Shown one piece after another: positions 22,540 through 31,752 of a stretch of 64,000 nt of DNA (position 1 is its first letter; every line of letters starts with the position of its first letter). The position numbers were made by a program, and so were the translations under genes. The notes beneath the pieces were generated by a model. That model was not told the origin of the DNA and did no database searches. It saw nothing but the letters and a program-made list of their open reading frames with translations. Source of the stretch: Oreohelix idahoensis (Eukaryota > Mollusca > Gastropoda > Stylommatophora > Oreohelicidae); assembly GCA_024509875.1 (NCBI GenBank), contig JAMPIV010018961.1, positions 338,069 through 402,068 on the forward strand, given 5' to 3'.

Positions 22540-23560
22540 TGCTGCTTATTCAGTATTTATAGCTAACCTTTCTAACTACAGATCAAGTAGGACAGGTTCC
22601 CAGCAGAAGTAAGAGTTCTTCAGAGTTATACAGAGCCATCCTGACATATGGAAGTGAGTCATGGACAACTAGTAGACAGGCAGAGAAATTCCTGGAGGAT
22701 GTGGTTTGACAGAAGAATGTTAAGAATAACCATGGACAACTAAAAAAGAGTAATCAGAAAGTCCTGAAAGAAGCCAATGCTCATATGAAGCTTATTACTT
22801 ATATTCTTCTTCTTCTTTGATCCTTAGCCACCGACTGTCAAAGCAGTCAGTGGCTATCATGCCTGGTGGCGTCTTGTAGGGCAGCAACAAACTGCTTCCA
22901 CTTCGCTTGGTCAGTGGCCATCCTTCGTGCAGTGCCCCAGCTTTATTCTTTGCATCTCGGCCTCCACAGTTCTCTGCAAAGTTGTTTTTGGTCAGTCTCT
23001 CTTTCGCTTTCCTTCAGGAGTCCATAGTATAGCTGTTCTTGTGATGGCACTGGGGTCTCTTCTGACATGGCCAACCCAACTCCAGCGTCTGCCAGCTATG
23101 ATTGGTGTGCATGGCCTATTGGTTACTCCAGGTAAGCAGTTCTTGGTTGGTGATGGTATTCGGCCAAAAGATTATGAGAATTTTCCTAAGGCAGATTGTG
23201 TGGAAAGAGGACAATTTCGACATTTCCTTCTCTGTTATTCTCCAGCATTCCGCACCACAGAGAAGCACAGAAAGTACACAGCTCTTATATAATCTTAATT
23301 TGGTGTTTGTGCTGTACTGAGAGGACTTCCAGATGTTGTTGAGACTAGCAAAGGCTGTTCTCGCTTTATTCATTCTGTTGCTGATGTCTTGGCTTGTTCC
23401 ATTACTTATATTAGAAGGAAGCAATCCACCATCTTCAGGCATTCTATGGGATGCTGAAATATATTGGTACAACAGGAAAGACTGAAGGAAAAAGAGATAC
23501 TGGACGGAGTTATATTGCGGCATGGAAATAAGTCAACAAACTGATAAACAGCTATGGGGG
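22540..23560 (+). mobile_element. LINE family C fragment split by a reversed RTE-like LINE
   Basis: Left part (about 22590-22805) has GAAGTGAGTCATGGACAAC and GTCCTGAAAGAAGCCAATGC. Right part (23401-about 23560) continues with GGTACAACAGGAAAGACTG and AAGAGATACTGGACGG, as in 29345-29640. The insertion at 22806-23400 separates them. Confidence 0.6.
22806..23400 (-). mobile_element. 5'-truncated RTE-like LINE with 12-bp target duplication
   Basis: Same family as 6375-6888 but longer at the 5' side: it encodes NKARTAFASLNNIWKSS...LRLYKSCVLSVLL...GAECW...CLRKIL...FWPNTITN in broken frames. Its (GAA)n tail shows as CTTCTTCTTC at the left end. It is flanked by ATTACTTATATT at 22794-22805 and 23401-23412, perfect over 12 bases. 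The host site is a LINE C fragment. Confidence 0.9.
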
Positions 23561-23904
23561 GCAGAAAGTTGTGAAGAGACATGACCTCCAGCTTACGGTG
23601 GCACGGTATTTAAAAGAAGTAGTAGATGTCGTTCTTAAAGTAGAAAAAAGTGCTGTTGTTTCAAAGCAGCGGTGTGTCTACAATTACTACAACGATTTAT
23701 CTTTTCTGAAATCATATTACTCATCCTCATCACTTATCTCCGACACTCTGGTCTACCAAGGATCTAAGGCTTTTTCTCTCTCTTTGAACCTGTCTACCAT
23801 ACTGCTTATAATTTTGCTTCATTTTGTATAGTGAACTTTTACATTCATTTCATGCTGTGCTATTTTAGTAACAAAGCATTTTCATCATTTTCCTTTTCAC
23901 TGCT

Positions 23905-24120
23905 AATGGTGGATGGAGCCACCACTGCACTGGCCCCTTTCCAGGAAGCCTGCACAGGGAATTCACATACTCCTACAGCAGTGGTTTCTGTAACAATCTG
24001 TTTTATATCCTGAGGTTGCCATCATCATGCACAAACTTCAGAATTAGTCACCTTGTACGATATGCCTAACGGAGTAGAAGGCCTATTCTGTCTTTCCTCA
24101 TCAGATACCTGCTTGAACTA
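23905..24120 (+). repeat. Dispersed repeat family D, sense copy
   Basis: GGAAGCCTGCAC ... CAGCAGTGGTTTCTGTAACA ... CCTGAGGTTGCC ... TTAGTCACCTTGTACGA. Related copies: 42580-42780 (same strand), 28230-28410 and 39700-39915 (reversed), and a short piece at 17455. About 200 bases, noncoding, unclassified. Confidence 0.6.
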
Positions 24121-24159
24121 CATGAGGATCCATGATAATAGACGAACACATAAAACTTC

Positions 24160-24840
24160 ACAATTGTGACTCTTGTACACGTTGCTATGTTTCAACAACA
24201 TATAAAACCTCACAATTGTGATAGTGTATGACAATAAATAATGAGGCTGCTGTAAAACTGGTAAGGAAACAAATATATAAATTAAAAAATCAGATAAAGG
24301 CTATGGACCCCTTTGATTGTCGGATGAAGGCTATGGACCCCTTTGATTGTCAGATGAAGGCTATGGACCCCTTTGATTGTTGGATGAAGGCTATGGACCC
24401 CTTTCATTGTCTGATGAAGGCTATGGACCCCTTTGATTGTCAGGTGAAGGCTATGGACCCCTGGTGTTTCCTGTGTACCGTTGTTGAAAAGGCTATGGAC
24501 CCCTTTGATTTTGATTTGCTTTCCCCTTTGATTGTTGGATGAAGGCTATGGACCCCTTTCATTGTCTGATGAAGACTATGGACCCCTTTGATTGTCAGGT
24601 GAAGGCTATGGACCCCTGGTGTTTCCTGTGTACCGTTAACTTGTAAAACTGATTTCATACCATTCTATTTTTTTAATTTATATATTTGTTTCCTCACAAT
24701 TGTGACTCTTGTGCAGATGGCTATGTCTCAACAACATATAAAACCTCACAATTGTGACTCTTGTATGGAAGGCTATGTCTCAACAACGTATAAAACCTCA
24801 CAATTGTGACTCTTGTACGGAAGGCTATGTCTCTAGGTGT
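24160..24840. repeat. Composite repeat: 52-bp tandem array split by a minisatellite-bearing insert
   Basis: Units of CACAATTGTGACTCTTGTAC...GGCTATGTCTCAACAAC...TATAAAACCT occur at 24160-24225 and three more times at 24693-24838. Between them is an insert whose ends form a perfect 25-base inverted repeat (24265-24289 against 24669-24693) and which holds about ten 30-bp units (CTATGGACCCCTTTGATTGT plus CAGATGAAGG), the reverse complement of the minisatellite at 21180-21640. Confidence 0.8.
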
Positions 24841-25129
24841 CACGATCTACTTCATCTTACTCAAAACTGAACTGGTTAATTCAATGTGTTTAAATAATAA
24901 ATGAAGCTGCTGTAAAACTGGAAGATAAAGCCACAAAATAATAATGAAAATTGGTATTGAGTCAGTTTTACAATTGAATGATACACACAAAACACAAGAC
25001 AATTTCAGGTTCACCCTTCCATCAGCCAAGCACACAAAAATAATTTATAATTAGTGCTGAGTAAGTGTTACAAATTAATGATACACAAAACACAGAAAAC
25101 TTACATTTTATTTTTGTTTTTGCTTTAGT

Positions 25130-26000
25130 TAATTCAATGTTTAACTGAGTGCATTCACTTATTTAATGTAACCACCTTACTACTATGTCTGTAGAAAACA
25201 AGACAACCAATGCATTATATATGCATGCTGTCAGCATTTGAAACACAAAGAACAAACAATGAAAGGTCAGGATGAAAAACTGCACAGATATCTCAATGAC
25301 ATAAACAGCAAACTCCAAATGACTGGGTTCATGGCCAGGCAAGTGGTGCTGTCACAGGTTCAAATCTTTGGGAAACAAATTTCTTTCCATTTGTTTGTAT
25401 TTGTTGTTTTATACGGAGTCTTGTTGATCTACCCATGCATGCAATTACTGTTGTTGTTAATTTCTAATCCTAGTCTGATGTTTCATTACTCTTCCTCAAT
25501 ACCTAATCCTCTTTAGAGACAAGATTAGGTACATTATAAAAAAACTGTGGAAACATCGAAATGTTATTTCAATACACAGATGACATTTTCATGGGTTTCT
25601 AGGCGTTTTGCAAAGATATTTGCTTATTTAATGTATATTTTAACCTGTGGCAAACCTCTAAAGCGCACATGCTAGGAAATTTTATCTTCTCTGACAATTT
25701 TTTTTTCTTACAGCTTCCCTAATACATGACTTTCCTAAGTCAGCACAAATGGATATGGGGTAATTTTGGCAAAGAAAATAATTTCTAAAGTTAGTGGCAA
25801 TGGGTAATCAGATCCTATCAGATCCTAAAAGATCTATTATCAAGGGGTTGTACACATTTGTTTAAATCTAGAAGCCAGCTCATAAATTTAGGAGCCAACA
25901 CAAAAAACTCCTAAACCAGATGAATGCCAGAAAACAAAATTAAATCACAGAATACCGTACATGGTTTACAAATTCTAGTTGGCAGACCAATAAATGACAT
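25130..26000. other. No recognised feature; probable distal 3' region of the TMED-like gene
   Basis: AT-rich. A TTTATT at about 25109 (AATAAA on the minus strand) could be a distal polyadenylation signal for the minus-strand gene, but this is only a motif. Confidence 0.25.
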
Positions 26001-26011
26001 CTTCTTAGACA

Positions 26012-26085
26012 AGGTCTTTTATATCTAGACATGCGCCCTAATATAACCAAAGGACCTTGTGTCTAGGTAGAACGGAGCTCGAAAC
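26012..26085 (+). repeat. Dispersed repeat, family R1 (copy 3)
   Basis: AAGGTCTTTTATATCTAGAC ... CCTAATATAACC ... GGTAGAACGG matches the copies at 1881 and 4849. Confidence 0.5.
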
Positions 26086-26404
26086 ATCAAAATCCTTATT
26101 TCTAATAATATAGTTGGCATAGCTAAATTTCTAAGTGGTATTACTTAATATCCAGGATTCTGCATATCCATTTAACCCTAAAGAACAGATTCTAAATAAA
26201 TTTAAAGCTGCTACTTGGCACAATAGTTTGTGCTGAAATATACTGGATGTAAAATTTTAATGGCAAAGCCTCAATTCAAGCACAATAATGCAAACACATC
26301 AAACCCAACTCTGACAGACAAATTCTGTAATTGTTCTGCCAAACTTGATTTTTTTAAGAAAAAAAAACTAACATACAGTAAAAAAGGAAACAAAAATGCC
26401 CAAG

Positions 26405-26644
26405 CTACGTTTTAACTTTTAGAGATGCCCCACTGACTGGCTGCTTATCAAAAAATAAACTTCGGATCATAAAAACCTGGACTAGTCCGACTGAAATCAT
26501 CAGCGCCAGCTGCAAACACGAGAAGAAGTTTACCAAATAGAAGTTGGCCTCCTGAATGTTGCGGTCCTTAGCTTCATGAACTCTTAGCAAAGTCTGAACT
26601 TGAATTGAACTTTCCAAATTTTTCTTTGACCTCTCCAGTATACC
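26405..26644 (-). CDS. TMED1/TMED5: TMED1/TMED5-like p24 cargo receptor, last coding exon
   Basis: Last exon of an ER-Golgi p24 protein. A minus-strand acceptor (CCATCAG at 26651-26645) is followed by 79 codons and TAG at 26405-26407. It encodes the end of the luminal coiled coil (GILERSKKNLESS), the family signature EAKDRNIQEANFYLVNFF, one membrane helix of about 20 residues (LALMISVGLVQVFMI) and a short cytosolic tail starting RSLFFDK. The paired phenylalanines in the tail are the COPII/COPI-binding feature of p24 proteins. It joins in phase to the exon at 39269-39464. p24 proteins cycle between ER and Golgi as heteromers selecting cargo. The 1/5 (gamma) assignment rests on the tail and DRNIQE wording; another TMED paralogue is possible. 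Confidence 0.9.
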   Translation of the reverse strand, partial: GILERSKKNLESSIQVQTLLRVHEAKDRNIQEANFYLVNFFSCLQLALMISVGLVQVFMIRSLFFDKQPVSGASLKVKT

Positions 26645-26859
26645 CTGATGGAATAATGGCAACTATAATTATTACACACATTTAAATTGTTAAAAGCTAC
26701 TCATACAAGCTCAGAGTTTATGGTTAAACAATGGCTTTAAGATAATTAAAATATGGGAAAAAACAGGATTTTTGTTTTTAGTCTGGGAAAAGAAGTATCA
26801 TTATTTTTACTCTGGTAAACGGTAGTGGGCCTTGTAGTCTTAAAAATGTAAAAAAGGTA

Positions 26860-27095
26860 GTCCTTTAGCAGATACTGCTGTAGAAGAGTGAAGTGTTAGA
26901 GAGTTCACTACACTAAGTCCAGCACTGAGAGTGGGGTGACCAGTTCCCTTCTTCGCTGCCTTTTCCTTCCCTAACTCAAGTGCAAAGTCAGGTGCCCATT
27001 TACAGCTGGGTAGACTGGAGCATGTTGATACCGTGATTTGAATGCAGCAGCTTTGCCGCGAGAGACCAGCGCTCTAACCACTCTGTACACCTGAC
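26860..27095 (-). mobile_element. SINE family 2, full-length reverse copy
   Basis: 3' end AAAGGTAGTCCTTTAGCAG at the left. tRNA-like head at the right, reading on the minus strand as GTACAGAGTGGTTAGAGCGC with a B-box-like GCATTCAAATCAC. Best copy for defining the family. Lies in the large TMED intron. Confidence 0.75.
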
Positions 27096-27156
27096 CCTTA
27101 AAAATGTAGGCTACAATAATTTCTATATTTGTCCTGTGTGTAGTTTCTGGGGATAA

Positions 27157-28001
27157 ATGGGAACGAGAAAGTATTCAGTGGGGTACTGGAAGGTGAGACA
27201 GGTCTGTATTTCAGAGCTGGCATTTGCTGATGATGTTGCCTGATGGCTAAATCAGAGACACATCTCCAATCCAACCTGCAAGTCTGGAAGGAAGAGCTGG
27301 AGAAGAGAGGGATGGTCATAAGCAGCTCTAAAACAAAATCCATGGTGATATCACGAGAAGAAAGAAGACATCCGATTAAGCTGGGAGAACAGGTCCTGGA
27401 GCAGGTCGACCACTTTAAATACCTCAGAGCTATTATAGACCGAAAGGGAGGCATCACAGAAGAGTTGGCCACTCGAAAGGTAGCAGCTGGGAGACTTTGT
27501 CAGGCCATAAATCGAGGATTCCTCAGCAAGAGAGATGTTGGTAAGAAAACGAAGATGCCTGTATACCGCTCCACCTATGTCCCAGTCTTGACATATGGAT
27601 GCGAGTCATGGGCAATGACTACAATCCACAAAAGCCAGATCCAAACCTCAGAAATGAGGTATCTGAGCAAGGTGGTTGAAGTAACAAGAAGAGACATGGT
27701 CTGCAACCAGACGATACGTCAAGGCCTAAAATCCCACCCCCTGCAGACCCAAGTAGAACAGTCCCAACTAAGATGGTTTGGCCATGCCTGCAGAATGGGA
27801 GAAGCATGGGAAACAAAGAGCCAGGGATACAGACCCCCAGGATGACCCAGAGTCTGCTGGGAGGACAACATTAGACAATCTTTGAAGGACCGAGGACTAG
27901 AATGGAACCAGGCCAGGAGGAAGACAGCCGATAGGATAGTCTGGCGCTCTCTCTTCCAAACCTCTACACCTCACGGTAGAAGGGGAACGACTAAGTAAGT
28001 A
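27157..28001 (+). mobile_element. LINE family A (RT thumb to 3' end), 5'-truncated
   Basis: Open at 27243-27845: SETHLQSNLQVWKEELEKRG ... KTKSMVISREER ... HFKYLRAIIDRKGG ... VLTYGCESWAMT ... RWFGHACRMG, then a stop (TGA at 27843-27845, within a CCAGGATGACCC where the 44806 copy has CGA). The first 85 bases are frame-shifted, because one C is missing at the end of the FADDVALIAK segment near 27240. It ends ACTAAGTAAGTAAG. Near-identical in sequence to 44806-46030. Confidence 0.85.
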
Positions 28002-28021
28002 AGTTCCTGGAGGCTCTAAGG

Positions 28022-28219
28022 CAGGGGTCGGGAACCTTTCCGTGACAAAGCGCCAAATATTTAATTTTGTCTCCACTTTAACAAATTGAAGAGCCGCATG
28101 AAAAAAAAATCACATGGTATCCCTCATTCACTAAGAGTTAAGTAGTAGAGAGCCGAGAGCCGCATGAGATGGCTCAAAAAGCCGAATGCGGCTCATGAGC
28201 CGCGGGTTCCCGACCCCTG
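28022..28219. mobile_element. hAT-type MITE with perfect 8-bp target duplication
   Basis: 198 bases with 15-bp perfect inverted ends (CAGGGGTCGGGAACC left; GGTTCCCGACCCCTG right). Flanked by CTCTAAGG at 28014-28021 and 28220-28227. An 8-bp duplication and CAGGGG ends are the hAT signature. No ORF, so it needs transposase from elsewhere. It landed just past the LINE A tail, in the TMED intron. Confidence 0.95.
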
Positions 28220-28229
28220 CTCTAAGGAG

Positions 28230-28410
28230 ACAGACAAAGAATAGGACTACTGCTACCTACAGCATATCATAAAAAAGCAAGTACTGTGAGGTTGTACATG
28301 GGGCTGGCAACCTCATCATGTCAAATTAACTGTTACAGAAATCACTGCTGCAGGAGCATGTGCTTTTATATACAGGCTTCCTGCAAGGGGAACAAGCTGC
28401 AGTAGTTGAA
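28230..28410 (-). repeat. Dispersed repeat family D, reverse copy
   Basis: GGTTGTACATGGGGCTGGCA ... CATCATGTCAAATTAACTGT ... GGCTTCCTGCAAGGGGAAC is the reverse complement of the family D words at 23905 and 42580. Confidence 0.55.
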
Positions 28411-28551
28411 CCATGCTCTGTAGGCAGGAAAATAGGAGTTGACATGTATCTGAAGTCAAACCAGAAAATGAGGTCATAGACAATGTACTACTACTGCAGG
28501 ACAAAAGCACTTACAGGGCACACTAATAACGTTAGTGTTATCAGATAACAG

Positions 28552-29122
28552 AGTAGTCCCTTAACAGCATAACAGTTAGAGTAGTCCCTTAACAGCATAA
28601 CGGTTATAGTAGTCCCTTAACAGCATAACGGTTAGAGTAGTCCCTTAACAGCATAATGGTTACAGTAGTCCCATAACAGCATAACAGTTACAGTAGTCCC
28701 TTAATAGCATAATGGTTAGAGTAGTCCATTAACAGCGTAACGGTTCGAGTAGTCCCTTAACAGCATAATGGTTAGAGTAGTCCCTTAACAGCATAACGGT
28801 TAGAGTAGTCCCTTAACAGCATAACGGTTAGAGTAGTCCCTTAACAGCATAATGGTTAGAGTAGTCCCTTAACAGCATAACAGTTACAGTAGTCCCTTAA
28901 CAGCATAATGGTTAGAGTAGTCCCTTAACAGCATAACAGTTTGAGTAGTCCCTTAACAGCATAATGGTTAGAGTAGTCCCTTAACATCATAATGGTTAGA
29001 GTAGTCCCTTAACAGTATAACAGTTAGAGTAGTCCCTTAACAGCATAATGGTTAGAGTAGTCCCTTAACAGCATAATGGTTAGAGTAGTCCCTTAACAAC
29101 ATAATGGTTAGAGCAGTCCCTT
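28552..29122. repeat. Minisatellite, 28-bp unit, about 20 copies
   Basis: GAGTAGTCCCTTAACAGCAT plus AATGGTTA repeated with point changes (CAGTT/CGGTT/TGGTT variants). The array runs straight into the 3' end of the family 2 SINE at 29123, whose own terminal words (GGTAGTCCC...TAGCAG) match the unit, so the array seems to have been seeded by the SINE end. Confidence 0.95.
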
Positions 29123-29310
29123 AACAGCTACTAGTGTAGGGAATGATGTGTTTAAGACTTCACTATACTAGATCCAACTTTATGAAGTGGGATGAGTAGC
29201 TCCCTTCCTTACTGCCTTTGCTTTACCTAACTCAGGAGCAGAGTCAGGTGCCCATTTACAGCTGGGTAGCCTGGAGCTTGATGCCACCAGGTGCTGAACC
29301 CAACATTAGT
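29123..29310 (-). mobile_element. SINE family 2, reverse copy next to the minisatellite
   Basis: CTACTAGTGTAGGGAATGATG ... CTTCACTATACTAGATCC ... CCTAACTCAGGAGCAGAGTC ... CATTTACAGCTGGGTAG. The tRNA head is lost after about 29310. Confidence 0.65.
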
Positions 29311-29344
29311 GTTACATAGTGCAAATACCATAAAATGGAATCTT

Positions 29345-29640
29345 AACATGGACAATCAAACAAGAAAATCAATGGAGGTCACACATACATGGTTTACAGA
29401 AAAACGTTAGAATTCCATAGACAGCAAAAAAGAAACTATAGATGTTGTCCTGAAAGAGGCCAGTATGCAAATGAAGTTTCTTGCACAAATCAGAAAGAGA
29501 CAGTCCAGTTTCACTGGACATGTTATCAGAAAAGAAAAGTTAGAGAACATTAAGACAAAAGGAAAAACTGATGGAAAAAGAAACACTGGATGATAAAGAA
29601 TGAAGACGCTATACAGTAGTAAAACAACATGGCATGTGTC
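29345..29640 (+). mobile_element. LINE family C, C-terminal fragment
   Basis: Encodes, with stops, VVLKEASMQMKFLAQIRKRQ and SFTGHVIRKEKLENI, the GHIIRKE-type LINE C-terminus. Matches the split copy at 22540-23560. Confidence 0.6.
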
Positions 29641-31260
29641 GTAGATTTTTGATAGGGGAATTAAGACTTGGGTTGGTCCCTTCTGAATAGATTAGAATGG
29701 GTGATAGCCACAGTGAGAGATAATAGTAGAAATAGATTTCCACGAGTGGGATGGTAGACTGTGATAGAGGCTGTCTCTGAAATCGAGAAATCTTCTCTCT
29801 TTCACCTATCTTCTACGACAGATTTAGAGGAGTCAGACAGTCTAAACACATATATATATATATTACATATATATATTCTATCCACTCACATGCACGCACA
29901 TACAAGACGGCAGTTAGACGTACAAACATGGGAAAACTATAACAGATGATTATATAGATATTCTAGAACGAGCTGACCAACACGCTGATTAATTTTAAGG
30001 GCAGTTTTAATTATCATCTAAAATCCCATCACAACACATAAAATTTCATCAAAGCATATACAAATAGTCATAAAAATCAAGGAATTTCTACAAGAAATGA
30101 TAGACCCACAGTTATGATCTTCCCTCGATGTTTAGCCCACAGTCCCATTAGGAGAACGATGATAGCCCAAAGAGTCACAGATACATATGATTTGGGTCAA
30201 ATATTTTCCCCTTTTGAAGGTATGAACTGACTTTGATAGCAGTATCTATTCTAAGGAAAAATATAGTTTAGCAACAAAATCTTGCATAAGGAAAGTTACA
30301 AAGTGAATGAATCAAACGAAGAACATCCTTCAGTCTACTTTCACTCGGTTCTTTCATCAGGGCCCTGACTCACACAACCTTACCTACAATCGTGCGGTTG
30401 TTCGCCGTCTGGCGCAAGCCTTAGTGTACACTTCGTTTAATCTGTCTATCTGTGGATGAAGCGGATACCCAGCTCTGCAGATATTGGTTTCATTCAACGT
30501 GTCCGGGGAGCGTCCTCTTCAGGCGATCTTTCTTTACAGATTTAAGTTAATGTCACTTTATTCACGAGGTAAGAGTTAGGGTTTCAGCGGGCACACAGTG
30601 TCAGAACACGAGGTTTCCCTTAAGTAGGAAGATGACCGGTGGACAACTTCTCTCAACAAATAGTCTTGGTTCACCACACACTTGGTCAGATAATGTTGGA
30701 AAAGTTAATGTTTTTTCTGTAATTATTTCTCACCACAAGGCAGCATGTACATTAGAGTTTGTGAAGAAATATGATCTGGCTCAAAGGCCCAGTATAGCAT
30801 TTATTCTTAAAAAAAAAACCCGTTAGTGGGATTGGTATTCTGTCTATCTCTGAAGGCACACGCCCTGTCAGACAGGTGTTACTTGAAAAACCCACGTGGT
30901 TAAAGATATAAAATGTTTATGTTTCTCACAGGTTTGTCTCTGTACTAGTATTCACTGAATAAAGAAGAAACACATATGAAATATTTTACATATTATGTAC
31001 TCAATATAACTTACATTTTGAACTGCAAGCGTAGAGCTTGACTTGACGTTTAAACTTTCCCGTGAAATAAGTTATATATAAAAATCAATCAACATGAATT
31101 AGGAATACATACGTATTCCGTCAACACTCATGAGGCATCTAGCATTTATAAGTTAGTTTAGAAAGATTATTCTCGTCTGATTATTTAGCAGTTAAATTAA
31201 ATTCATTATAGCTACATGATTTTAAGCTAGAAATTATAATTTATTCTGTTTTTCCACTGT
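29641..31260. other. Intron DNA without a recognised feature
   Basis: Contains a TATATATA-rich spot at 29850-29875 and a less AT-rich part at 30360-30600, but no terminal repeats, ORF or known repeat core that I can support. Confidence 0.35.
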
Positions 31261-31275
31261 AACTCGTCGACTAGA

Positions 31276-31375
31276 AAATATTCTTCTTCTTCTTCTTCCA
31301 TCCTTAGCCACCGACCGTCAAAGCAGTCAGTGGCCATTACGCCTAGTGGCGTCTTAGGGCAACAGCAGATAGGTT
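31276..31375 (-). mobile_element. RTE-like LINE 3' end, very short copy
   Basis: (TTC)n followed by CATCCTTAGCCACCGACCGTC and CAGTCAGTGGCCATTACGCC matches the 3' ends at 6375 and 22806. A partial second copy of the CACGCCTAGAGGCGTCTTTAGGGC words follows at 31395-31420. Confidence 0.7.
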
Positions 31376-31752
31376 TTCTTTGCCATTGTTTCCCATCACG
31401 CCTAGAGGCGTCTTTAGGGCAACGGCAAATCAACCCATCTGCTGTTGTTTCCGTAATCGAAGTGACTGGCAAACGGGTGATCAGCCCGTTGTGAAGAGAA
31501 TATAACAGACATAAATTAATCACTCTGCACAAAAGAACTAGTGGAAAATAGGCGATTAAACACTTAATCACTCACAAAATATTCGCTACTAAATGTAATA
31601 TTTACCTCAACACAGAACTACGGTATCACAACGAAACTAAGAGATTTCACTTATAAGTTTAAGTATCTAGAACGAAGTGACCACGTCTACTGCAAATGGA
31701 GAATGAGTGAAATCAAGTTTCAAACTCTGGTTAATATCTTAAACCAGACAAA

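Noticed and set aside
23571..23831. 86-codon plus-strand ORF beginning MKRHDLQLTVARYLKEVV
   Set aside because: It starts in LINE C debris and turns into a low-complexity Ser/Leu tail. No acceptor, no recognisable family. Not enough support.
25238..25516. 92-codon ORF with a tRNA-B-box-like GGTTCAAATC
   Set aside because: No partner A box at the right distance, and the ORF tail is low-complexity hydrophobic.
28552..29122. CRISPR-like array of regularly spaced repeats
   Set aside because: Units are contiguous with no unique spacers, and the DNA is from an animal. It is a minisatellite.
30360..30600. Possible solo LTR
   Set aside because: The base composition changes here, but I found no TG...CA ends with a flanking duplication and no second copy in the window.
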